A program made the translations under genes and the position numbers. Under the pieces are notes generated by a model that searched no databases, had not been told where the DNA came from, and was given only the letters and a program-made list of their open reading frames with translations. DNA of 20,912 nucleotides from Candidatus Solincola tengchongensis (GTDB lineage: Bacteria > Actinomycetota > Geothermincolia > Geothermincolales > RBG-13-55-18): positions 1 to 20,912 of the forward strand of contig MU158632.1 of assembly GCA_015711895.1 (NCBI GenBank). Reading direction: 5' to 3'. Shown piece after piece: positions 15,008-20,912 of the stretch (positions are counted from its first letter, which is position 1; each line of letters starts with the position of its first letter).

Positions 15008-16063
15008 CTATTCGGTAAGTTGCAAAAGCTCCAAGACCTTCTCCGGTATCTTCTCCAGGGAGACCACCCAGTCCACGAAGCCTCTGTCGATGGCCACCTT
15101 GGGCATGCCGAACACCAGGCAACTGGCCTCATCCTGGGCTATGGTGATGCCTTGGTTCTTCTTTATCCTCTCCATTCCCCTCGCTCCGTCCGACCCCATG
15201 CCGGTCATTATCACCCCTATGGTCCGCGGGCCGAAGGTCTCCGCTGCGGTTATCATCGTGGTGTCGATACGGGGGGTGGCGCCGGCGCGGTTGGCGGAAT
15301 CCATGAGCTCCACCCTCCCTAAGCCGCTGCGATCCGGGCTCACGATGAGGTCCTTTCCCCCGGGGGCCACGAGAACCGTGCCCGGCTTGATCTCTTCGCC
15401 GTCCTCCGCCTCCCGAACCGGGAGCTCCGAAAGGGTGTTGAGCCTGGCGGCGAAGGAGCGCGTGAAGACGCCCGGCATGTGCTGGACGATGAGCATGGCC
15501 GCCGGCATGTCCCTGGGGAACATGGGCAGGATCTCCGCAAGTGCACGAGGTCCGCCCGCCGAGGCTCCGATGACCACGAGCTTCTCTCGCCTTCCGGGCT
15601 TCACGGCCGGAAGGGTCTTCCTCCTCTCCTTATGCTTCGGGTAACCCGCTTTCACCCTGTCCCGGGCGTGAAAGGCAGTCTTTATCTTGAGAATCACCTC
15701 CTCGCGGACCTCCTTTACCGCCGAGGGATAGTGAGAGGGCTTGGCGATGAAGTCCACCGCCCCTAGTTCCAGGGCTTTCAGGGTGGCCGCCGCCCCTCTT
15801 TGAGCCATGGCGCTGAGCATCACCACGGGGAGGGGCATCTTTCGCATGATGTATTCCAGGGCCGTGAGGCCGTCCATCTCGGGCATGTGGATGTCCATGG
15901 TCATGACGTCGGGTTTGAGCTCGGCAACTGCCCGGATGGCTTCCACCCCGTTCGTGGCCAGGCCAGCCACTTCCATGTCCGGATCGCCGCTTATGATGTC
16001 CTTCAGAAGCTTGCGCACTAAAGCGGAATCGTCGACTATCAGCACCCTGATCTTGCGGGGCAA
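15008..16063 (-). CDS. cheB: Chemotaxis response regulator protein-glutamate methylesterase CheB
   Basis: Removes methyl groups from receptor glutamates (and can deamidate glutamines) when phosphorylated by CheA. I place the start at TTG 16063 (MPRKIRVLIVDDSALVRKLL), because AGGAGGTGA lies about 5 bases upstream. The longer open frame adds about 40 arginine/serine-rich residues that look like read-through of non-coding DNA. A GTG three codons upstream is the alternative. In the 352-residue protein the receiver is at about 4-120 with Asp57 in MTMDIHMPEMDG. The linker is basic. The esterase domain has Ser168 in IGASAGGPRAL, His195 in VQHMPGVFT and Asp292 in TGMGSDGARGM, the complete catalytic triad. 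Confidence 0.97.
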   Translation of the reverse strand: MPRKIRVLIVDDSALVRKLLKDIISGDPDMEVAGLATNGVEAIRAVAELKPDVMTMDIHMPEMDGLTALEYIMRKMPLPVVMLSAMAQRGAAATLKALELGAVDFIAKPSHYPSAVKEVREEVILKIKTAFHARDRVKAGYPKHKERRKTLPAVKPGRREKLVVIGASAGGPRALAEILPMFPRDMPAAMLIVQHMPGVFTRSFAARLNTLSELPVREAEDGEEIKPGTVLVAPGGKDLIVSPDRSGLGRVELMDSANRAGATPRIDTTMITAAETFGPRTIGVIMTGMGSDGARGMERIKKNQGITIAQDEASCLVFGMPKVAIDRGFVDWVVSLEKIPEKVLELLQLTE

Positions 16064-16097
16064 AAAGTTCACCTCCTCCCCTTCAGGGGAGAAACGC

Positions 16098-16463
16098 TCA
16101 GCTCTTGAGCGCTTTCTCGACCGCCTCGATGACTTTCGAAGGCTGGAAGGGTTTGATGATGAAGTCCTTTGCCCCCGCCTCAAGCGCCTCCACCACCAGC
16201 GGTTGCTGGCCCATGGCGCTGCACATCAGTATCTTGGCGTTGGGGTCTATCTTCATGATCTGCCTGACCGCCTCGATGCCGTCCATCTCAGGCATGACGA
16301 TATCCATGGTCACCAGGTCCGGCCGCATTTCCTTGTACCGCTCCACCGCCTCCACGCCGTTCTCGGCTTCTCCGATCACCTCAAAGCCGTCCTTGGACAG
16401 GATATCCCTGATCATCATGCGCATAAAAAGGGCGTCGTCGACGATCAGAACGGTCGGCGCCAT
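16098..16463 (-). CDS. cheY: Chemotaxis response regulator CheY
   Basis: Single receiver domain that carries the signal from CheA to the flagellar switch. From ATG 16463 (MAPTVLIVDDALFMRMM) it has 120 residues, the usual size, with GGAGG about 5 bases upstream. A longer form from ATG 16523 would add 20 charged residues (MAEKRASTGNSDK...) and cannot be excluded. The acidic pocket is Asp9/Asp10, the phospho-acceptor Asp54 in TMDIVMPEMDG, then CSAMG and IIKPF with the conserved lysine. It sits 34 bp upstream of cheB, between cheW and cheB, which supports CheY rather than an unrelated receiver. Confidence 0.95.
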   Translation of the reverse strand: MAPTVLIVDDALFMRMMIRDILSKDGFEVIGEAENGVEAVERYKEMRPDLVTMDIVMPEMDGIEAVRQIMKIDPNAKILMCSAMGQQPLVVEALEAGAKDFIIKPFQPSKVIEAVEKALKS

Positions 16464-16604
16464 CCTCCCCTCCTTTCCTTTAGGCTTATCGGAGTTTCCG
16501 GTACTCGCTCTCTTCTCGGCCATACCTCTCAGCTCCCGTGCTCGTGATGTTTCTGACGTAGCCTTTGACGCCCCGCCCCAGGTCCCCTACCGGCCGGGGT
16601 CCGT

Positions 16605-16633
16605 CTTTCGTCTCCGCCTATATATATCGAAAG
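16605..16633. promoter_or_regulatory. Inverted repeat around an AT-rich core upstream of cheY
   Basis: CTTTCG (16605-16610) and CGAAAG (16628-16633) form a 6-bp dyad around a core that includes TATATATA, the most AT-rich spot in the cheW-cheY gap. On the minus strand TTCGATAT resembles the -10 of sigma-28 promoters (GCCGATAA/T), but I find no matching TAAA at the correct distance. It could be an operator or weak promoter for cheY-cheB-cheA-cheC-cheD. The rest of 16464-16647 shows nothing clear. Confidence 0.25.
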
Positions 16634-16647
16634 GTGCCTCTTCTTTC

Positions 16648-17115
16648 CTAAAACCCAAGTCCCGCCATCTCCTCCAGGGAAAGTATCTTGGTGAGGTCGA
16701 GAAGGATGATGAGGCGATTGTCGTGTTTCACCACCCCCTGGAGGAAGGCGGCGGAGACGTCGGAGGCCAGCGAGGGGTTGGGCTCCACGGCCTCGGAGCT
16801 CACCCGCAACACCTCGGAGACCGAGTCCACTATCATACCCACCTTGACCTCCCCGGCTTCCACCACTATGATCCTCGTCTCGGGGCCCCTTTCCCCGGAG
16901 GGGATGTTCAACCGCTTGGCCAGGTCTATGACGGCGATGATCTGCCCGCGGAGGTTGATAATCCCCTCCACGAAGTGGGGGCTCTTGGGCATCCGCGTGA
17001 TCTCCTCCATGCGGATGATCTCCCTGACCTGGGTCACCTCTACGGCGAACTCCTCCCTTCCCAGGCCGAAGACCACCAGCTGCATCTCCTCGGCCGCCCT
17101 CGCTTCCTCAGCCAT
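16648..17115 (-). CDS. cheW: Chemotaxis coupling protein CheW
   Basis: Links chemoreceptors to CheA in the signalling array; cytosolic SH3-like double-barrel fold. I chose ATG 17115 (MAEEARAAEEMQLVVFGLG), with GGAGG about 8 bases upstream, giving 155 residues, the family size. The longest frame starts at a TTG (17184) that falls inside a predicted promoter. Conserved segments are LVVFGLGREEFAVEV, VREIIRMEEITRMP, FVEGIINLRGQIIAVIDLAKRL, ETRIIVVEAGEVKVGMIVD and LQGVVKHDNRLIILLDLTKIL. It lies between the receptor genes and cheY. Confidence 0.96.
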   Translation of the reverse strand: MAEEARAAEEMQLVVFGLGREEFAVEVTQVREIIRMEEITRMPKSPHFVEGIINLRGQIIAVIDLAKRLNIPSGERGPETRIIVVEAGEVKVGMIVDSVSEVLRVSSEAVEPNPSLASDVSAAFLQGVVKHDNRLIILLDLTKILSLEEMAGLGF

Positions 17116-17155
17116 CTCCATCTCCTCCCGCCTGGACCGCTCCGGCCCTAAACTC

Positions 17156-17184
17156 ACTATATCCCAACCGGCTGCGGCCCTCAA
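17156..17184 (-). promoter_or_regulatory. Predicted sigma-70-type promoter for cheW
   Basis: Minus-strand TTGAGG (17184-17179, 4 of 6 matches) is separated by 17 bases from TATAGT (17161-17156, 5 of 6). It lies in the gap between mcp2 and cheW. A start near 17149 would leave about 34 bases before cheW. It would allow the signalling proteins to be made independently of the receptors. Confidence 0.4.
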
Positions 17185-17197
17185 TGAAGCCTGTCGC

Positions 17198-18490
17198 TCA
17201 AAGCCTGAACCGCCGGTGCATGGACCGAAGTCTGTTGGCTATTTCTTCCAACTCCTGAGCGGCAGCGGTTACTTCCTCCATGGCCGCAGTCTGTTCCTGG
17301 ATGGAAGCGGACACTTCCTGGGTGGAGGCCGCGGATTCCTCCGAGATCCCGGCGATGGAGCTCATGGCCTCCACGACCTTTCCGCTCTTCTCGAATATCT
17401 GTTGTGTGGCTTCATAGATGGCGGACACCTTCTCGGCGATGGCCTTCGAGGCCTCGTCGATCTCCCTGAGCATCTCCCTGGCCTCGCCGACCACCATGTT
17501 CCCCTCGTCGGCCACCAGGGTCCCGCCCTCCATCCCTTGGATGGTGCGGTCGATCCCCCGCTGTATCTCCCTCACCAGGTTGGCAATCTGGGAAGCCGCC
17601 TTGGCCGACCCCTCGGCCAGGTTGCGCACCTCCCCGGCCACCACCGCGAAGCCCCGGCCCTGCTCTCCGGCGCGGGCCGCCTCGATGGCCGCGTTGAGGG
17701 CCAGAAGGTTGGTCTGGTCGGCGATGGAGGTGATGACGTCCACGATGAGTCCGATCTGTGTGGAGTGCTCCCCCAGCTCCCTTACCGCGTCCGCCGAGGC
17801 GTCGACGGTGGCCTTTATCTGCTGCATCTTCTCCGTTGCCCGCTGCACGGCCAGCACGCCCTTGGCGACCGTGTCCCGCGCCTGCTGGCTGAAGTGATCG
17901 GCCTCCTGGGAGCTCTCCGCCACCCTGGAGATCTCGCTGACTATCTCGCTTACCGTGTTCTGGGCCTGCATGATGGCGTTGACCTGCTCTTCCGCACCCC
18001 GCGCCAGCTGGGAGACCGTGTTTGCCGTTTCCTGTGCCGTCTCGGTGGTCTCCCGGGACACACCCGCCATCATCTCACTTGCCGAGGTGAGCTGGTCCGC
18101 CGTCTCCGCCTGTTCCCTCAACATCTCGCGCATGGAATCCGCCAGGTCGTTGAGGGCCATGGCGAAGCCGCGCAAAAGCCCGCTTCTTTCCTCATCGGCG
18201 TGAACCGTGAAGTCGCCCTCCCTGAGCCGATCCAGTATCCGCCGCAGGTTGCGGACGGGTAGGAGATATACGGGAATCACATACGCGGCAGCCGCGGACA
18301 TGGTCAACGTGATGGTGATGGAGCCGAACAGGAGGCCTACCAGGGCGGGGTTCCAGGAAAGCTTGGCGGCGGCGTAGGCGATCCCGATGTTCAGCGCGAT
18401 CCCCAGGGGAAAGACGATGGCCGAGGTGATGGCCACGAACCTGGCGATGCTCTCCGCGGCTTTCTTTATCTCCGCTTCACGAGAATCCAT
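17198..18490 (-). CDS. Methyl-accepting chemotaxis protein lacking an extracellular sensor domain
   Basis: A 430-residue receptor. Two adjacent membrane helices (about 17-42 and 48-77) are joined by only a few residues, so no external ligand-binding domain exists. A HAMP-like region follows (about 78-130), then a long coiled-coil methylation/signalling domain with the conserved hairpin tip (ADQTNLLALNAAIEAARAGE) near 255-290. There is no PAS or other cytosolic sensor and no C-terminal CheR-binding pentapeptide; it ends MHRRFRL. It may sense membrane state or work with other receptors. ATG 18490; an AGGAGGGG ribosome-binding site lies rather far upstream (about 10-13 bases). It follows mcp1 by 21 bp, in one operon. 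Confidence 0.95.
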   Translation of the reverse strand: MDSREAEIKKAAESIARFVAITSAIVFPLGIALNIGIAYAAAKLSWNPALVGLLFGSITITLTMSAAAAYVIPVYLLPVRNLRRILDRLREGDFTVHADEERSGLLRGFAMALNDLADSMREMLREQAETADQLTSASEMMAGVSRETTETAQETANTVSQLARGAEEQVNAIMQAQNTVSEIVSEISRVAESSQEADHFSQQARDTVAKGVLAVQRATEKMQQIKATVDASADAVRELGEHSTQIGLIVDVITSIADQTNLLALNAAIEAARAGEQGRGFAVVAGEVRNLAEGSAKAASQIANLVREIQRGIDRTIQGMEGGTLVADEGNMVVGEAREMLREIDEASKAIAEKVSAIYEATQQIFEKSGKVVEAMSSIAGISEESAASTQEVSASIQEQTAAMEEVTAAAQELEEIANRLRSMHRRFRL

Positions 18491-19036
18491 TTTTTCCCCA
18501 CCCCTCCTGCCTCAGACCTTGAAGCCGCCCACCAGCTGGTTGAGCTTCTCCGCCATGGCCGCCAGCTCGGCAGCGGCCGCCGCCATCTCCTGCATGGAAG
18601 CCGTCTGTTCCTCCACCGTAGCGGAGGCCTCCTCGGAGGAGGCAGCTGTCTCGTCGGCGATGCTGGCAATCTCCGTGATGGCCTTCAGGGCCTCCTCGTT
18701 CTCCTTCACCTGTCGCCTGGTTATTTCCGCTATCTCGTTGGCATAGCGCGATGTCGTCTGTATAGTCACCGCTATCTCCTGCAGGGCCTTGCCCGCCTTC
18801 TCCACTACCTCGGTCCCGCCCTTGACCTGCTCGATGGCCGAGCCGATGCTTGTCCTCATGCGGTTCACGCCGCTCTCTATCTCCCTTATGAGGTTGGCAA
18901 TCTGCTCCGCTGACTTACGGGAGTTCTCCGCAAGGTTGCGGACCTCCTCGGCCACCACCGCGAAGCCTCGACCCTGCTCTCCGGCGCGGGCCGCCTCGAT
19001 GGCCGCGTTGAGGGCCAGAAGGTTGGTCTGGTCGGC
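17658..19036. repeat. 65-bp identical direct repeat shared by the two receptor genes
   Basis: Bases 17658-17722 (mcp2) and 18972-19036 (mcp1) read the same over 65 positions, with near-identity continuing about 30 bases to the left. They encode the receptor hairpin tip that contacts CheA and CheW. Protein constraint explains the shared residues, but the matching synonymous positions point to recent duplication or gene conversion. Coordinates span both copies. Confidence 0.85.
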
Positions 19037-19891
19037 CACGGAGGGGATGACGTCCACGCTAGTGCCGATCTGCATGAACCGTTCCTCGAGCCCGGCACTC
19101 GCTTCCACCACCGCCTCGGCTGCTTCACGGATCACATCCATGGCCGTGGCCGTTTCCACCGCCGCCTCGGCTCCTCTCTGGGCGATCTCTATGGCCTCCA
19201 TGGCGGCCTGGTTCGAGAGGTCGGCCTTCTCCGCCATTTCCTGGATGGAGGTGTTCATAAGCTCCATGGAGTGCGAGGTCTCCAGCACCCTTCTGGCCTG
19301 CTCCTCCCCGCCTTTAGCGATGTGGGCGATGGTGTTGGAGATATCCTGGCTGGAAGCGTTCATCTGTTGTATTACCGCCGACATCTGCTCAGCGCTGCTG
19401 TTGAGGTCGGAGGCGATGCGGCTTATCTCGGCCACCGATCCCTGCAGGGCCCCGATCATGGCGTTAATGCTGTCGGCGAGACTTCCGAACACTCTCCGGT
19501 CGCGCACCACCACCCGACGGGTGAGGTCTCCGTCGCCTGCGGAAACCTGCTGTATCTGCCAAGTCATCTCCTTCACCGTTCCGGTTATCCACCTGTAGAT
19601 CAAGGTGATCCACGCGGCGGCCAGGACCGCTTCCGCCACCAACAAGGCCACGAAAAACCCCCACGCCACACGCAGAAGGCCCGACGCGGACTTCGCATCC
19701 TTCCTGGCGGCGTCCAGTTCCCCGGCCTCGGCGGCACGATCCGCCCTGGATGCCCCAGCGGACAGGATCACCGTCCCCAGGAGACAAGCCGCTAGAGCCA
19801 GGGCCGTAAAGACAATGCCCGCGGTGAAGGCTGCCCGCCTGGTGCTCATCCTGAACCTTCCGCCGTCAACGGTCGCGGCCGCCTTGTCCAT
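18512..19891 (-). CDS. Methyl-accepting chemotaxis protein with minimal extracellular loop
   Basis: A 459-residue receptor with membrane helices at about 22-46 and 73-99. They flank an external loop of only about 26 residues (SRADRAAEAGELDAARKDAK), too small for a Cache or four-helix sensor domain. HAMP is at about 100-155, followed by a long signalling coiled coil with the hairpin tip near 280-315 and alanine/glutamate-rich methylation helices. It ends LNQLVGGFKV with no CheR-tethering pentapeptide. ATG 19891 has GGAGGGAAGGG about 4-9 bases upstream; Met15 is a possible later start. A sigma-28-type promoter lies about 90 bp upstream, tying expression to the flagellar programme. Confidence 0.95.
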   Translation of the reverse strand: MDKAAATVDGGRFRMSTRRAAFTAGIVFTALALAACLLGTVILSAGASRADRAAEAGELDAARKDAKSASGLLRVAWGFFVALLVAEAVLAAAWITLIYRWITGTVKEMTWQIQQVSAGDGDLTRRVVVRDRRVFGSLADSINAMIGALQGSVAEISRIASDLNSSAEQMSAVIQQMNASSQDISNTIAHIAKGGEEQARRVLETSHSMELMNTSIQEMAEKADLSNQAAMEAIEIAQRGAEAAVETATAMDVIREAAEAVVEASAGLEERFMQIGTSVDVIPSVADQTNLLALNAAIEAARAGEQGRGFAVVAEEVRNLAENSRKSAEQIANLIREIESGVNRMRTSIGSAIEQVKGGTEVVEKAGKALQEIAVTIQTTSRYANEIAEITRRQVKENEEALKAITEIASIADETAASSEEASATVEEQTASMQEMAAAAAELAAMAEKLNQLVGGFKV

Positions 19892-19982
19892 GCGCCCTTC
19901 CCTCCATCCTCGCTGCCGGGACCCGGGCTATCACGGCTGCTTCCCGGGCACGACAGATCCTCCGGCCATTCCGCCACTGGCA

Positions 19983-20010
19983 TAATCGGCAACCGTTCAT
20001 AATAGTTTTA
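19983..20010 (-). promoter_or_regulatory. Sigma-28 (FliA/SigD)-type promoter upstream of the receptor genes
   Basis: On the minus strand TAAA (20010-20007), a 16-base spacer and GCCGATTA (19990-19983) match the motility sigma factor consensus TAAA-N14-16-GCCGATAA/T at 11 of 12 defined positions. A start near 19975 gives a leader of about 85 bases to mcp1. It lies in the 276-bp gap between cheR and mcp1 (19892-20167). I see no other clear element there: no poly-T terminator after cheR and no convincing small gene. Confidence 0.65.
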
Positions 20011-20167
20011 TATTCAGCCTGCGGTCCTTCCTTCCGGGGCGCGGTCATTTCCTCATCTTCCTCGCTTTCCGGTCCCCGAAAGGCCTCCTTGCCTCTGCCC
20101 TCCGGCTTGGCCGTAGCGCCCCTACCCGGCACCATGCACGGAAGGCGGGCGCACCGATACCAGGGCC

Positions 20168-20912
20168 TTAAACCCGGACATAGATCCTCTCTTTTCTTCG
20201 CCAGGGCTTGAAACTCGATCCCTCCGAACCCACGATGGTCTCGCTCTTGCCAAGGACCAGGAAGCCGCCGGATCGAAGGCATTGAGCGAAGATGTCCAGT
20301 ATTTTCACCTGCTTCTCCCGTTCGAAATATATGAGTACGTTGCGGCATAGTACGAGGTCCAGGTGGCGCAGGGGCGGCCTGCGCATAAGGTCCAGCAAGA
20401 CGAAGCGGACCGGCCTTTTTATCTCCTCCTTCACGCGGTAGCCCTTACCTTCCCGATGGAAGTACCTGTCCAGCTCCATGCCCGGAAGCAGCCTGACGTT
20501 CTCGTAATAGCCTTCCTTGGCTATTCTCAAAGCCTCGTCGTCCAGGTCGGTGGCTGTGATGCGCAATATCCATGACGTGCTGAGGCCCCTTTCCCTTATG
20601 GCATCATGGAATAATATGGAAAGAGAATAGGGCTCCTCTCCGGTGGCGCATCCGGCGCTCCACACCCTCAGGTTATATGATCCTATCCTTCCTTTATAAT
20701 CGAATATCTCGGGTATGACCCAGGAGCGCAAGGCCTCGAAGACGTCCGGATCGCGGAAGAATTCCGTGACGTTGATGGTCAGGTCGTTTATCAGGCGCTT
20801 GTACTCCTCGGGGTGTTGGCGCACGTACTGGCGGTAGTGAAGGTAGTCGCTGCAACCGGTGGCTCTCATGCGCACGCCGATTCGCCGCCGCAGATAATTT
20901 GGCTTGTACTGC
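20168..20912 (-). CDS. cheR: Chemotaxis protein methyltransferase CheR, N-terminus beyond right edge
   Basis: Transfers methyl groups from S-adenosylmethionine to receptor glutamates. The reading frame stays open to the window edge and the residues before the first in-frame GTG (QYKPNYLRRRIG, then VRMRA) match the CheR N-terminal helical domain, so the gene starts outside the window; a GTG start at 20875 would be artificial. Visible parts: the end of the N-terminal domain with LTINVTEFFRDPDVFEAL, then the methyltransferase domain with the SAM-binding WSAGCATGEEPYSL, ATDLDDEALRIAKEGYY, the LVLCRNVLIYF motif, and a C-terminal FLVLGKSETI strand. Its stop (TAA) lies 276 bp before mcp1, so it may be in a separate transcription unit from the receptors. 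Confidence 0.96.
   Translation of the reverse strand, partial: QYKPNYLRRRIGVRMRATGCSDYLHYRQYVRQHPEEYKRLINDLTINVTEFFRDPDVFEALRSWVIPEIFDYKGRIGSYNLRVWSAGCATGEEPYSLSILFHDAIRERGLSTSWILRITATDLDDEALRIAKEGYYENVRLLPGMELDRYFHREGKGYRVKEEIKRPVRFVLLDLMRRPPLRHLDLVLCRNVLIYFEREKQVKILDIFAQCLRSGGFLVLGKSETIVGSEGSSFKPWRRKERIYVRV

Noticed and set aside
16464..16523. Longer CheY start adding 20 charged residues
   Set aside because: Not excluded, but the ribosome-binding site is too close to that ATG, while the inner ATG has good spacing and gives the normal CheY length.
16688..18262. A 524-codon open frame on the plus strand opposite cheW and a receptor gene
   Set aside because: Antisense shadow of strongly conserved chemotaxis genes, with no recognisable domain or ribosome-binding site.
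19866..20348. A 160-codon minus-strand frame covering the cheR-mcp1 gap
   Set aside because: It overlaps cheR and the mcp1 start, contains the sigma-28 promoter, and has no family-like sequence. A shorter version starting near 20044 is also unconvincing.
1..20912. CRISPR array, tRNA genes, insertion sequences or prophage
   Set aside because: No spaced repeat array, cloverleaf, transposase or integrase was seen on either strand.

Overview
The window is high-GC and densely coded, with short gaps, frequent start/stop overlaps, and several GTG and TTG starts chosen over internal ATGs. It holds 21 protein genes (two cut by the window edges) and one structural RNA gene. The gene set (large SRP RNA with an Alu domain, an Asp23/Gls24 protein, no outer-membrane genes, a full chemotaxis set) suggests a motile, monoderm-type bacterium. 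A deep-branching Actinobacteriota class (Geothermincolia or Coriobacteriia-like) or a high-GC clostridial-type lineage would both fit. This placement is inference, since no 16S or ribosomal protein gene is present.

Region 1 (1-6117, minus strand) is a housekeeping block read as SRP RNA (ffs) - dnaX - ybaB - recR - lysC - asd - partial zinc-finger membrane protein. It joins co-translational targeting, the DNA polymerase III clamp loader, recombinational repair and the first two steps of the aspartate pathway. lysC may have its own promoter just after recR.

Region 2 (6118-6325) is a divergent intergenic stretch. It carries an extended -10 promoter for the SRP RNA on the minus strand and a TATAAT box for the next operon on the plus strand.

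Region 3 (6326-11345, plus strand) is a six-gene, translationally coupled cassette: a single-domain KaiC/RAD55-type ATPase, a stand-alone receiver, two small three-helix membrane proteins of unknown family, a membrane-anchored three-PAS histidine kinase, and a protein with two peptidoglycan-binding domains and an amidase-like domain that seems to have lost its zinc ligands. I cannot match this gene combination to a named system. It is the best candidate here for an undescribed signalling module.

Region 4 (11428-20912, minus strand) is a chemotaxis cluster read as cheR (cut by the right edge) - mcp1 - mcp2 - cheW - cheY - cheB - cheA - cheC - cheD - Asp23/Gls24 gene. A close match to a sigma-28 (FliA/SigD) promoter precedes mcp1, and a sigma-70-like promoter precedes cheW. 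The two receptors have almost no extracellular part. CheA phosphorylates CheY and CheB, CheR and CheB set receptor methylation, CheC is a CheY-P phosphatase and CheD a receptor deamidase. Together this is the Bacillus/Thermotoga-type adaptation set. The cluster converges on Region 3 across an 82-bp gap.
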